NCBI GenBank assembly: GCA_027422505.1 | Contig: JAPQWV010000499.1 | Location: 310,001-374,000, forward strand | Reading direction: 5' to 3' | DNA from: Craterostigma plantagineum | Lineage: Eukaryota > Streptophyta > Magnoliopsida > Lamiales > Linderniaceae | DNA: 64,000 bases | Shown: piece after piece, positions 49,791 to 60,102 of the stretch | Layout: the number at the start of each line of letters is the position of its first letter | How positions within the stretch are numbered: position 1 is the first letter of the stretch | Program-made: the position numbers and the translations under genes | The notes under the pieces: generated by a model | What the model saw: the letters and a program-made list of their open reading frames with translations, nothing else | The model's database searches: none | What the model was told of the DNA's origin: nothing

Positions 49791-50121
49791 GCTAGGGTTT
49801 ACACGCTGACTTCTGAAGAGGCGGAGAACAACCCGTCCGTGGTGGCAGGTACTCTCCTAATCCATTCAACCCCGACATGCATATTAGTTGATTCAGGAGC
49901 CACGCATTCAACTACGTGGTGAGACTCGGGGTTACACCTGCCTAGTTAGCTACGAATACAATGTTACCATACCACATGGAACCTCTATGAGAACCAACCA
50001 AATCTTAAGAGATAGTCCGGTAATAGTGAACGATAGGACCCTACCCGTTGACTTGATAGTCATTCCAATGAACGACTATGAAGTAATCCTTGGAATGGAC
50101 TGGCTACGGAGCAGTTATTGA
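49791..50121 (+). pseudogene. Chromovirus aspartic protease region (broken)
   Basis: Continues the zinc-knuckle frame into the protease. The active-site motif LVDSGATHS has its Asp at 49890. The frame then hits TGA at about 49920, and the expected residues after it are shortened, so a small deletion with frameshift is likely. The rest of the domain (YEYNVTIPHG, RTLPVDLIVIPMNDYEVILG, MDWL) is in another frame to 50121. A further one-base shift near 50100 links MDWLRS to YGAVIDCNRKQVTL. In a working element this enzyme would process gag-pol. Confidence 0.82.
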
Positions 50122-51650
50122 CTGTAACCGTAAGCAAGTGACCTTAAACCTAGGAGACACCGAAACATTCATAATTACGGGATGTAGCAAGCGTAGTAAG
50201 ATTCCCAAGAATTCAGCAATGAAGGCACATCGTTTGCTCAAGACAGGATGTAAAGCTTACCTGATATTCGCAATATCATCCGAAGAACGTTCATCCTCGA
50301 AGTTAGAAGAAGTTCCAGTAGTACGAGATTTTCCCGATGTGTTTCCTGAAGACTTACACGGACTTCCACCCGATTGTGAAATTTAATTTACGATTGATCT
50401 AGTGCCAGAAGCTACATCCATTTCTAAGGCACCGTACCGACTCGCTCCAGCAGAGCTGAAGGAATTGAGGGAGCAACTGGATGATCTGTTGCAAAAAGAG
50501 TTCATTCAGCCAAGCTTCTCACCATGGGGAGCACCGGTTTTGTTTGTTAAGAAAAAAATGGATCGATGCGGCTCTGCATTGATTATAGGGAGCTGAACAA
50601 GATTACGATCAAGAATAAATACCCCCTCCCTCGAATTGACGACTTATTTGACCAACTGCAAGGTGCAACAGTCTTTTCGAAGATAGACCTGAGGTCAGGT
50701 TATCACCTGTTGAAGATTAGAGAAGAGGATATCCTGAAGACAGCTTTCAGTAGCCGCGATGGACACTACGAGTTCCTAATCATGCCTTTCGGGCTGACTA
50801 ATGCGCCGGCAGCATTCATGGACCTGATGAACAGGGTATTCAAGCCATTCCTAGATAAGTGTGTTATCGTATTCATCGATGACATTCTCATCTACTCAAA
50901 AACCAAGGAGGAGCATGAACAACACTTGAAGATCGTACTAGGAATATTACGAGAAAAGCAATTGTATGCGGAATTCAAGAAATGCGAGTTTTGGCTCGTC
51001 AAGTCGCATTTCTTGGACACGTTATTTCAGGAACTGGAATTTCTGTTGATCCCAGCAAGATTGAGGCTATTAACAACTGGCCTCAACCGACGAATGTGAC
51101 AGAAATACGGAGTTTTCTTGGGCTAGCCGGATACTACCGAAAATTTATCAAAGATTTCTCCAAACTTGCATCAACTCTGACGAAGCTAACGAAGAAGAAT
51201 ACTCCCTTTCAGTTGGACGACGCTTGCGAGCAAAGCTTTCAAGAACTTAAGCGACGACTCACTACGACCCCAGGTACTAGAGGGTTTTCTGTTTATAGTG
51301 ATGCGTCTAAGAATGGCCTAGGGTGTGTCCTAATGCAGAATGGAAATGTCGTAGCATATGCCTCGCGACAACTCAAAGATTATGAGAAGAACTACCGGAC
51401 TCATGACCTAGAGCTCGCCGCTGTGGTATTTGCTCTCAAGATCTGGAGGCACTACCTATACGGCGAGCGATGCGAGATCTTGACGGATCACAAGAGTCTC
51501 AAATATTTCTTCACTCAGAAGGAGTTAAATATGAGACAATGTCGATGGCTCGAGTTAGTCAAGGACTATGACTGCGTGATTAGCTACCATTCGGGGAAAG
51601 CAAATGTAGTCGAGGATGCGTTGAGCCATAAGACCGTAAACACGGAGTTA
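50122..51650 (+). pseudogene. Chromovirus reverse transcriptase and RNase H (broken)
   Basis: The linker VVRDFPDVFPEDLHGLPP leads into the reverse transcriptase. An in-frame TAA at 50384 replaces the residue before FTIDLVPEA. An extra base in an A run near 50555 shifts VKKK out of frame with [13 protein letters not shown]. The palm domain ([34 protein letters not shown]) leads to the catalytic FIDDILIYS, first Asp at 50878. Another shift near 50990 precedes [14 protein letters not shown]. RNase H follows with VYSDAS (Asp at 51300), [16 protein letters not shown] and VVEDALS, so the catalytic acidic residues are present. The region before VYSDAS is shorter than usual. Confidence 0.9.
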
Positions 51651-52986
51651 CAGAGGCTCGAAGTAGAAGTGATACCAATGGGCAAAATCGAAATAAGATT
51701 AGCGGCACTAACACTTCGACCCACACTGATGGAGCAGATTACGAAGGCCCAGGAGAACGACAAATTATATATGAAAATCAAAGAAGCACCAATAGAACAA
51801 AGATCAGCAGACTTCACCATACGAGACGACGGAAGCCTATACTACAGAAGACGTCTCTATGTCCCTAATGATGTCGAACTCCGAAAGATTGCCAGGACGG
51901 AAGCCCATACCACCGTTTATTCTATCCACCCAGGAGCAACGAAGATGTACAGAGATCTACGAACCAACTATTGGTGGCCAGGGATGAAAAGAGAAATCGC
52001 AACCTTCGTAAGCCAATGCCTGACATGTCAGCAAATTAAGGCAGAACATCAACGACCGGCATGAACCTTGCAATCCCTGCCAGTACCTGAATGGAAGTGG
52101 GATCACATTACAATAGACTTCGTCGTTGGCTTGCCTAAGACTGCGAAGGGCCACGACGCCATATGGGTCATCATTGATCGATTGACCAAGTCCGCTCACT
52201 TCCTGCCTATCAGCTCAACGTTCTCAATGGAACGATACGCGGAACTATATATACAAGAAATAGTACGATTGCACGGAGTCCCAATCTCGATTGTTTATGA
52301 TCGTGATTCAAGGTTCTTATCCAAGTTCTGGATGAGTTTGCAGAAGGCCATGGAAACCAAATTGTCATTCAGTACTGCCTACCAACCTCAGACAGACGGC
52401 AATCTGAACGAACAATCCAGACGTTAGAAGACATGCTAAGAGCCTGTGTGCTCGACTTTAAAGGAAATTGGAGCCGATACCTCCCTCTGATCAAATTTTC
52501 AATATAACAACAGCTTCCATGCAACGATCGGAATGGCTCCATATGAAGCTCTATACGGACGCAAATGGAGATCTCCAATTCGTTGGGATGAAGTTGGAGA
52601 ACGAGCGATACTAGGGCCCGATCTAGTGCAAGAAATGACAGAAGCCATTGCTCAAATACGAGAACGGATGGGAACGCCCAGAGTAGACAGAAAAGCTACG
52701 CAGACCAAAAGCGTAGACTATTAGAATTTGAACCCGAAGACTATGTATTTCTAAAAGTATCTCCAATGAAAGGCGTGAAGCGATTCGGGAAGAAAGGCAA
52801 GCTGAGCCCACGATATATAGGACCGTTTCGAGTCCTTCAGAAAGTTGGTGGAGTAGCTTATCAACTCGAACTACCAACGTCATTAGCTCAAGTGCACGAT
52901 GTCTTTCATGTATCGACATTACGAAAATACGTCGCAGACCCAAGCCATGTGCTGAACACTATCTTCATCAACAACTCAAGCCAGAT
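51651..52986 (+). pseudogene. Chromovirus integrase (broken)
   Basis: This would insert the cDNA into DNA. The zinc-binding part shows the His residues of EAH and YSIHPG, and the Cys pair CLTC in [17 protein letters not shown] at 52062 breaks the frame right after QRPA. The catalytic core has WDHITIDFV (Asp at 52116) and YDRDSRF, with a Glu about 36 residues later in DGNLNE, where DGQSE is usual. Frameshifts follow near 52400-52440, near 52500 (before HATIGMAPYEALYGR) and near 52700. The C-terminal GPFRVLQKVGGVAYQLELP and HDVFHVSTLRKYV are intact in a last frame ending in TAA at about 52990. Confidence 0.88.
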
Positions 52987-53162
52987 TTAAGTTACGAGGA
53001 AAAGCCAGTGGAGATTCTAATGTTTGACGTGAAACGATTACGGAATAAGGAAATTCCCTTTGTAAAGGTATTGTGGCAAAATCAGTCCACGGAAGAAGCT
53101 ACATGGTAACGGGAATATGATATGAGAAATCGCTACCCTGAGTATTTCTCCCTACCTGATTT
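52987..53162 (+). pseudogene. Chromodomain of the chromovirus integrase (one stop)
   Basis: Directly downstream of the integrase C-terminus, one frame reads LSYEEKPVEILMFDVKRLRN, then EIPFVKVLWQNQSTEEATW, a TAA stop at 53107-53109, and REYDMRNRYPEYF. This pattern is the chromodomain of plant chromoviruses, thought to bind modified histone tails and steer integration into heterochromatin. It is an old remnant; the stop sits where Glu is usual. Confidence 0.85.
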
Positions 53163-53181
53163 CGGGGGCCAAAGCCCTTTT

Positions 53182-53192
53182 AGGGGGGAGGA
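53182..53192 (+). promoter_or_regulatory. Polypurine tract of the chromovirus
   Basis: AGGGGGGAGGA ends exactly where the 3' LTR begins (TGTAATACCCGAG at 53193). It would prime plus-strand DNA synthesis. Confidence 0.88.
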
Positions 53193-55838
53193 TGTAATAC
53201 CCGAGTCCCGTAAGTAAGCTGGCCAATAGAGGATACATATTATATGACATATGTGACTGGACGACACACATGCCTTACAACATTTTACGTAATTAATTGA
53301 CTATAGCTATATGTTATTTTATTTTATATGATATATGACTTGAAAAGTAAGGTTGAGATTTAGGAAAATAGTTAACAATTAGGTTGGTAAGGGTCGAATG
53401 TATACAAGAGGGTAATTTTTTTTGGGTGTAATTAAACAAAAACAATCGAATAATATCATTTCAATAACTAGCATTAATAAATATAGGTTATTATTATTAT
53501 CCTTATATTAGATGGGCTGAAGTTAAACCCAATTGTTGAAGATAAGCACAAGTTACTTGAGCATGAGGGAAGGGATAACTTTTGCATGTCCCATCAACGT
53601 ATACAATTAGAAAAACTCTTGGAATTTATTAAGAACCGTTGTATAGCTAAAACCTAAGAAAATAAGAAAACCCTTGTAAACATAGATCGAGCTAAGGAAC
53701 CAAAAGAAGGAAGGCTTGGAACCATATTTAAAGCTTCAACTTGGGAAGGGATAGCTTTATACATAATTAGTAAATCAATATTAAGTACTTTTGTTACACT
53801 TAGTAACTCACGTGATTAAGGGTAGGAGACAGAAATAAAGTGTAAGGCATTCCCAGTTTAGGATAGTTTGTAAGGAGGATGTCGAATTTTTAGATGTTTA
53901 ATGATTTAGGTCGCTCGCCGCTACTACGGGAATCGCTTTTGCTTTGTTTTCCATGATGTTATGTAATACAACTGCTTAAGAATTATATGAGTGCTATTAT
54001 TTGGAAAGAATAATACAGTAGGAATAAGATGATGAAGTAGGCAGCTTGAAGTAGTTCTTGAGAAAGCAAGCTTCTGATCGAAAAGTCTAGATGTCGAGTA
54101 ATAAGACTTCCAATTTGATGAATTTCGAAACTGTTAGATTGATAAGAATGATGTCGAGATTAAAGAAATAAAGATAGGAAATGTCGAAGTAAATCTCGAG
54201 ATTCATGTTAAAATATTTAGGGTTAAATGTTGAAGTTATGTGAGATCTCGAGTCCATAACGAGATTTATTTTGTACCTTACACCCGAGATTCATTTTAGG
54301 AGTTAGCTCGAGAACCTATGTTTTATATTTTGGAAATCTCGAAACCATGTTAAGTTAGAAGGAATAATTTCGAGATCCATTCTATAGTACATACGAAGAT
54401 CCATGTCTAAATCTATGTCGAGATCTACTTTGTCAAACATACCTCGAAATCCATTTTAGAAACATGTCGAAATTCCACCTTTAATCTCGAGATCAAGCTT
54501 ATAACACATGTCGAGATTTATTCTCGAAATTGCCTCGAGATTTTGCTGAGAATTTCAATATACATTTCGAAATCCTTATGCAATGTCGACCTCGAACTTT
54601 AGTATAAGCTATTTCAAAATTCATAAGTCGAAACTAGGTTTTTCAAATTAAGCCATCTTAGTGAAATGGTAATTAGACTAACAAACCCTAATTTTATATG
54701 TTTCTATACTTAGGGTTTGAAGATTTACGACTTACCGTACGATAAGATTAAATAAGCTAAAGATACCACGTAAGTGGAAGTCCCAACTACAACACATAAT
54801 TGTATGTGCATGAAATTATGTGTTATGTGTTTCTATGATATTATGTGACTTCCTACTTGAATTATTTGTGTCACATGACACGTATGAATTATTTGCAATA
54901 TATGATGGCATGACACGCATATTCATGACAGAGCATATGCACGCACGTTTAGTACAAAAGGCATGATATGAGAGCGTGCATAATATAAGATCGCCTGAGA
55001 GCGATATAGATTCGCCGATATGGGCGTCTGATGTCGACTCACAGTTGAGTCACGACTCTTTTATGCTACCATGGTGACGTCGTATGGCGCTACCGTCAAG
55101 ACATGACAGTACAAGGCAAGACATGATTTTAGGGCTAATGCCCTCATAGCGGATCGTGAAACCTGGAGGGTGCGAGCTGAGGGAGTAAGTGACACCGAGG
55201 GTACCTCTGGTGTCGACTACCTCAGATTAGGATACCAGTGTGAAGCGTCCCCGTGGCGTATGAAACCACCTTGGGACAGAAAAGGCGCCCTCGGGTTAGC
55301 CTCCCCTGAGTGGGTATTGCCACTTATATTTATTTATCCCTTGTGGATTCGAGCTCCATGATGGTGCATAGCGAGATAGCCGAGGGCCCTACATGACAAG
55401 ACAAGACACGAGAAATATGAGGTCTAGGGAGCATTGCCACGGATGCCTTAGCAAATTTAGGACACGTGCATGGCATGCATGACTTTCGTTTACTGAGCTT
55501 TATAAGCTCATTCCACGTATTTATGTGTTGTAGGTTCACGAGACCACGGTACATGATCTTTACGAAGGCGAGGCCAAATTTTGGAGCTTCCGGAGGACTT
55601 TTGAGGTGGCAGTGTGTACATGAATGCGACCTAAGTGGCGGGCCGTTAGATTATTTTGAACACGCATGCACGCTCACCTTGTATTTATGTCCTAGTGATA
55701 TTTGGCATTGTACAGAAGAGTTTCCTTTATATAAAAGAAAACATTTCGTATGCATTTTCGGATATAGATTTCATTTATATCACATGCTGTCACACAAATT
55801 AGTAATAAGAATGGGTGGTGAAAGTCAGGGGCGCCACA
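53193..55838 (+). mobile_element. 3' LTR of the chromovirus
   Basis: 2,646 bp, TGTAATACCC to GGCGCCACA, followed by the CCTAG duplication. It preserves the empty site of solo LTR 2. It differs from the 5' LTR by many substitutions and indels, including a 35-bp insert at 53911 and an extra stretch near 54130-54185. The interval of about 54060-54600 is rich in TCGAGAT-type words. Open frames within it are shadows. Confidence 0.92.
53911..53945 (-). other. 35-bp insert resembling plastid 23S rRNA (antisense)
   Basis: The 5' LTR reads ATTTAGG directly followed by GTTTTCATGATG. The 3' LTR has 35 extra bases between these points (TCGCTCGCCGCTACTACGGG plus 15 more, then GTTTTCCATGATG). The reverse complement holds GCGATTCCCGTAGTAGCGGC, which I recognise from the 5' part of plastid 23S rRNA. 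Recognition is from memory. The next bases of the rRNA would also give TTTTCC, so microhomology may have guided the join. Confidence 0.7.
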
Positions 55839-55843
55839 CCTAG
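55839..55843 (+). repeat. Right 5-bp target-site duplication (CCTAG) of the chromovirus
   Basis: CCTAG directly after GGCGCCACA; matches 43183-43187. Confidence 0.88.
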
Positions 55844-56552
55844 TCCTATACGTGTGCCAACGAGAAGTGGCCCCGGTGAAAGTTCCACTCAAGCCCATAT
55901 CCTCGATGAGACCTTAACGACCCGAGCATCATCTCCTAAAGATGTGTCGCAAGGAGAGGTAGGAAGACCCAAGGAGACTGAAGTCCCACGGACTTCTGTT
56001 GACGAGGGCCGCCCTAACTCAGCTAGGGTGCTAACGGCTAACCCTAGTGGTGCCGGAGAAACTCCTCAAACTGTGACGACGACCTACCTGGAAAATCGCC
56101 TATTTGAGTTCTTTGAATCCGTCACATTACCACTGGTTCGAGGACTCATTAGGGATGCCGTCCAATCCACCACAACCGAAAAAGGGAAGGCCTACATGGT
56201 AGAACAACTGTCGTCACAGCCTCGCGTCCTCTTTTTACCACCACGAGCAACAAGCCAACTTGACCCGTACACCATGCCACTGACTGAGCTCTTCGACATC
56301 GGTATTGCCCGTCTTCTGGAACTCGACACTACACGCCACCTTGAAGAAGAAGAACTCTATAGGAAGCTGCTCGCAGGTGGTGTCATACCTCCACTAGACA
56401 CCTGCCGTCAAGAAGGCCCCAACCAGAAGCATCGACATGACGATCCTGACGACCAGGATCATCCTGAGGGGAAGACGAACAAGTGGACAAGAACCACTAC
56501 AGCAGGTGTACGAGTACGAGGACGAGGAGCTCGGTTTGGGTTTAGGGTTTAG
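55844..56552 (+). pseudogene. Gag-like retroelement ORF, second part
   Basis: Continues the frame of 41949-43187 with no shift: the codons before the insertion (RRGP) and after it (SPIRVPTRSGPGE) join through one CCTAG. It carries a possible helical segment (YLENRLFEFFESV, LVRGLIRDAVQ, KGKAYMVEQL) and an acidic C-terminal stretch rich in Asp and His. The last residues (RFGFRV) and the stop at 56550 come from the telomere-like repeat. A one-base shift would instead connect QVYEYEDEEL to the PPELDEP frame of the tandem array, so the original protein probably went on. Function is unknown; a gag role is only inferred from context. Confidence 0.55.
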
Positions 56553-56561
56553 GGTTTAGGG
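56541..56561 (+). repeat. Interstitial telomere-type repeat (TTTAGGG)3
   Basis: Three perfect TTTAGGG copies preceded by a degenerate TTTGGG (56535-56540). They lie exactly at the join between the gag-like ORF and the first unit of the 1.82-kb tandem array. The other units have a CCACCACCACCACCAAG sequence at this position instead. Confidence 0.9.
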
Positions 56562-56562
56562 T

Positions 56563-56835
56563 CCTCCGGAGTTAGACGAGCCTCGCCAGGGCAACCAGAC
56601 AACTTCCCTTGGCGAAGTCGAGTCTGGCTCTTTGAGGATCTCCACCCAGTCAGTCCAAACAACCACAAACACTCAGACCAATGATCCAACCATGCTCGCT
56701 GAAGAACTGTACAATCCACATGATGTGGTGGAGAAATACATCTTTAGCAAAGAATGGAAGACTCATCCGGAGAATCCAATTATGGCCAGAAACTTAATGG
56801 ACAATGTTGATACTTCCTCTCGATGGCAATCATAA
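56563..56835 (+). pseudogene. Gag-like C-terminal fragment, unit 1 (frame intact)
   Basis: An open frame of 90 codons from PPELDEPRQGNQTT to TAA at 56833-56835, including NDPTMLAEELYNPHDVVEKY and THPENPIMARNLMDNVD. The composition (Gln, Thr, Pro, Asn) matches the gag-like ORF upstream, and it probably continues that protein. In units 2-4 the same stretch lost one A (GAGAATACATC instead of GAGAAATACATC), so those copies shift frame after DVVEN and end at 58603, 60423 and 62244. No start codon of its own. Confidence 0.55.
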
Positions 56836-56937
56836 GTCTGGTCCGAATTGAAGAATTGGGGCTTAATGAAGGTGAAGACTACGAAGCTGACATACCTGAA
56901 CTTCCCGAGCTTCTCCAACACACAGTCATCAACGAAG

Positions 56938-56947
56938 TTTTTTTTTT
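56938..56947 (-). repeat. Poly(T) tract marking an antisense retroelement 3' end, unit 1
   Basis: Ten T followed by GGAAAGTGTCAC. On the minus strand this reads CTTTCC then an A run, like the TTCC-A(n) ends of the two LINEs near the window start. Equivalent tracts lie at 58745-58755, 60565-60574 and 62386-62396 in units 2-4. Confidence 0.7.
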
Positions 56948-57564
56948 GGAAAGTGTCACTAATATAAAGGGAAACATGAGTTACAGAACAGCTCATGACG
57001 TACCAAACGGTAATGAACAACCGACCAACCGGCAACATCAACAAGACCACCCAAACAATTACAAGGTCCCAACAAGACCACAGCCTAGGTCACACATATA
57101 ATAATCACTCAAGACTAGGCAACGTAAGTGTCATTAAACCGCTTCCATCAACGGGTTCCTGGTACCAGGTGAAGTACCAGCTAGGCGGCCAAGCATGTAC
57201 CAATCAGCTCCAAAGGAACACAACTGAAGTCCGTATCACGCATGATAAGCTTCAGGCGGGAAAGGGGCATCCGCAAAATGGTCGATAGTAGGCGTAGTGA
57301 CGCCATCTCCTATACTCCCAGGACGGCTGAACATATGTTGCACGTCTCGTCAAGGTTGACCACTCGCCATGCATGTCCCCGCACCGCATCTCCCCTCCAA
57401 GGCCAATCTGCATACAAGGAAAACACGGCAAAAGCGACCGAGACAGAATAAACAAAGGAGAAAGTGTGTGAACAGGATCGTCTCAGCCTTCCGCTGCCAT
57501 CTTGGTCCTTCATCGGCAGGCTCCCATCAGCTGTATTACCAACCGATGCGCCAAACGCGTCGAA
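56948..57564. other. Unassigned part of unit 1 between poly(T) and 38-bp repeat
   Basis: About 617 bp, repeated in every unit. Several short frames are open on both strands, but none gives a product I recognise. Position after the poly(T) suggests antisense LINE 3' UTR or captured sequence. Unit 1 lacks 14 bp (in CAGCGTTCATGATATCGC) that units 2-4 share. Its right end contains one arm of a 23-bp inverted repeat. Confidence 0.5.
57519..57541 (+). repeat. 23-bp inverted repeat, left arm (unit 1)
   Basis: GGCTCCCATCAGCTGTATTA plus CCA. Its exact reverse complement lies at 58309-58331, so the pair flanks the LINE fragment of the unit. Confidence 0.9.
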
Positions 57565-57602
57565 GGGCGTAATGGTGGTCAAGCGCAGGCATAGCAGGAC
57601 TC
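57565..57602 (+). repeat. 38-bp direct repeat, left copy (unit 1)
   Basis: GGGCGTAATGGTGGTCAAGC through GCATAGCAGGACTC. An identical copy at 58255-58292 lies on the other side of the LINE fragment. Confidence 0.92.
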
Positions 57603-58244
57603 AATTTCAGATGTGATCTGATCCGCGGTGCGCTTTCGTCCATCATGCCATCTTCTATTTCGCTCCATCCAAAGGTGGTAGACTAGTGACGCTATGACAT
57701 GTCGTGGTCTCATCCAAGCGAGGTGGTGGCCTTTCCAACGCAAAGCTGCCCAACGAATCCCTTCAAACCAGTCTCTTCTAGGCCATCCGAATCGCACCCT
57801 GTCACGCATCATACGAAGACATCGTCTAGAGAAAGTACAGTCAAAAAATAGATGTCTAATCGTTTCCGGTGTGTGTGTATCACATAAAAGACAAAAGGAA
57901 GATCCGGCTTTTGCCGCCACCCAAGGCTTATCACGTGTGGCCAGACTATCTCTGATAGCCATCCAAAGGATGAATTCATGTCTGGGGATGGTGAGTGGAC
58001 CTCCGAACAGGTTACTCCAGTGGACGGGTGGCCTTCGTAATCGCAGCTTCTCCCTAATAGACCGAGTCGTGAATTCGCCATTCCCCGTTGCATTCCAGCG
58101 AATTCCATCAGTCTCAGTAGGGTGCACCTGTGGTAAGAGGGGGGCAAACTCCATGTATTCAATAGTGGTTTGTCCCGGCCAGTTCCAGCCGTTGGCATTT
58201 ATGACAGCACTAAGCCTCGAATCGAGTCGCAGCCCCATGACCAT
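57579..58244 (-). pseudogene. Antisense LINE ORF2 fragment (zinc-binding domain), unit 1
   Basis: An open minus-strand frame of 221 codons starting MVMGLRLDSRLSAVI. It aligns with about residues 958-1175 of the complete LINE ORF2 at 1678-5283 (AMGLPVGSRLSCVI; GGPLKVPRHEVILWLAIRD against GGPLTIPRHEFILWMAIRD). The zinc-binding CLLC is followed by a His in RHLFF and a Cys in DCTFS. It is cut at both ends: no reverse transcriptase, and the C-terminus ends SCYACA in the 38-bp repeat instead of RLWRVAW. It differs enough from both LINEs here to come from another family member. Confidence 0.88.
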
Positions 58245-58254
58245 CTGTAATACT

Positions 58255-58292
58255 GGGCGTAATGGTGGTCAAGCGCAGGCATAGCAGGACTC
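58255..58292 (+). repeat. 38-bp direct repeat, right copy (unit 1)
   Basis: Same sequence as 57565-57602. It is followed by CGGAGTTAGACGAGCCTGG, itself a partial copy of the unit start. Confidence 0.92.
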
Positions 58293-58308
58293 CGGAGTTA
58301 GACGAGCC

Positions 58309-58331
58309 TGGTAATACAGCTGATGGGAGCC
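58309..58331 (-). repeat. 23-bp inverted repeat, right arm (unit 1)
   Basis: TGGTAATACAGCTGATGGGA plus GCC, the reverse complement of 57519-57541. A direct repeat AGCCTGGTAATAC follows at once, so the linker is a patchwork. Confidence 0.9.
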
Positions 58332-59397
58332 TGGTAATACATCTTCAAATCCACCACCACCACCAAGGTCCTCCGGAGTTAGACGTGCCTCGCCAGGGCA
58401 ACCAGACAACTTCCCTTGGCGAAGTCGAGTCTGGCTCTTTGAGGATCTCCACCCAGTCAGTCCAAACAACCACAAAAACTCAGACCAATGATCCAACCAT
58501 GCTTGCTGAAGAACTGTACAATCCACACGATGTGGTGGAGAATACATCTTTAGCAAAGAATGGAAGACTCATCCGGAGAATCCAATTATGGCCAGAAACT
58601 TAATGGACAATGTTGATACTTCCTCTCGAAGGCAATCATAAGTCTGGTCCGGATTGAAGAATTGGGGCTTAATGAAGGTGAAGACTACGAAGCTGACATA
58701 CCTGAACTTCCCGAGCTTCTCCAACACACAGTCATCGACGAAGATTTTTTTTTTTGGAAAGTGTCACTAATATAAAGGGAAACAGGAGTTACAGAACAGC
58801 GTTCATGATATCGCTCATGACGTACCAAACGGTAATGAACAACCGACCAACCGGCAACATCAACAAGACCACCCAAACAATTACAAGGTCCCAACAAGAC
58901 CACAGCCTAGGTCACACATATAATAATCACTCAAGACTAGGCAACGTAAGTGTCATTAAACCGCTTCCATCAACGGGTTCCTGGTACCAGGTGAAGTACC
59001 AGCTAGGCGGCCAAGCATGTTACCAATCAGCTCCAAAGGAACACAACTGAAGTCCGTATCACGCATGATAAGCTTCAGGCGGGAAAGGGGCATCCGCAAA
59101 ATGGTCGATAGTAGGCGTAGTGACGCCATCTCCTATACTCCCAGGACGGCTGAACATATGTTGCACGTCTCGTCAAGGTTGACCACTCGCCATGCATGTC
59201 CCCGCACCGCATCTCCCCTCCAAGGCCAATCTGCATACAAGGAAAACACGGCAAAAGCGACCGAGACAGAATAAACAAAGGAGAAAGTGCGTGAACAGGA
59301 TCGTCTCAGCCTTCCGCTGCCATCTTGGTCCTTCATCGACAGGCTCCCATCAGCTGTATTACCACCGATGCGCAACGCGTCGAAGGCGTAATGGTGG

Positions 59398-60102
59398 TCA
59401 AGCGCAGGCATAGCAGGACTCAATTTCAGATGTGATCTGATCCACGGTGCGCTTTCGTCCATCATGCCATCTTCTATTTCGCTCCATCCAAAGGTGGTAG
59501 ACTAGTGAGGCTATGACATGTCGTGGTCTCATCCAAGCGAGGTGGTGGCCTTTCCAACGCAAAGCTGCCCAACGAATCCCTTCAAACCAGTCTCTTCTAG
59601 GCCATCCGAATCGCACCCTGTCACGCATCATACGAAGACATCGTCTAGAGAAAGTACAGTCAAAAAATAGATGTCTAATCCTTTCCGGTGTGTGTGTATC
59701 ACATAAAAGACAAAAGGAAGATCCGGCTTTTGCCGCCACCCAAGGCTTATCACGTGTGGCCAGACTATCTCTGATAGCCATCCAAAGGATGAATTCATGT
59801 CTGGGGATGGTGAGTGGACCTCCGAACAGGTTACTCCAGTGGACGGGTGGCCTTCGTAATCGCAGCTTCTCCCTAATAGACCGAGTCGTGAATTGGCCAT
59901 TCCCCGTTGCATTCCAGCGAATTCCATCAGTCTCAGTAGGGTGCACCTGTGGTAAGAGGGGGGCAAACTCCATGTATTCAATAGTGGTTTGTCCCGGCCA
60001 GTTCCAGCCGTTGGCATTTATGACAGCACTAAGCCTCGAATCGAGTCGCAGCCCCATGACCATCTGTAATACTTGGGCGTAATGGTGGTCAAGCGCAGGC
60101 AT
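59398..60102 (-). pseudogene. Antisense LINE ORF2 fragment, unit 2
   Basis: A 234-codon open frame, the same fragment as in unit 1, extended upstream by PALDHHYAQVLQ from the 38-bp repeat. That extension arises because this unit reads ATACTTGGGCG where unit 1 has ATACTGGGCG. It keeps the CLLC zinc-binding motif. The start in the repeat is accidental; no promoter or ORF2 catalytic domain is present. Confidence 0.87.

Larger units (their letters stand above)
43188..55838 (+). mobile_element. Ty3/gypsy chromovirus, Tekay/Del-like, complete but decayed
   Basis: An LTR retrotransposon with both LTRs, primer site, gag-pol, polypurine tract and a 5-bp target duplication (CCTAG). The span is 12.65 kb, or about 9.78 kb without the nested solo LTR. 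Domain order is gag with zinc knuckle, protease, reverse transcriptase, RNase H, integrase and a C-terminal chromodomain. That order defines a chromovirus; the long LTRs (about 2.5-2.6 kb) and chromodomain sequence suggest the Tekay/Del clade. Many frameshifts and stops in gag-pol and many differences between the LTRs show it is old and inactive. It sits inside a gag-like ORF. Confidence 0.93.

Noticed and set aside
48735..53162. Functional gag-pol polyprotein
   Set aside because: At least eight frameshifts and several in-frame stops (for example TAA 50384, TGA 52062, TAA 53107) break it, even though most catalytic motifs are still readable.
53911..53945. Genuine rRNA gene
   Set aside because: Only 35 bp of rRNA-like sequence lies inside an LTR.
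55815..55838. Start of the 245-codon frame at 55815 within the LTR
   Set aside because: The first eight codons are 3' LTR sequence. The real reading frame enters from 43187 through the target duplication.
56541..56561. True chromosome end
   Set aside because: Only three perfect repeats, with array sequence continuing for more than 7 kb beyond them.
57694..58284. Plus-strand frames of 189-196 codons opposite the LINE fragments in the 1.82-kb units
   Set aside because: They are antisense shadows of the zinc-binding fragment; no independent motif is present.
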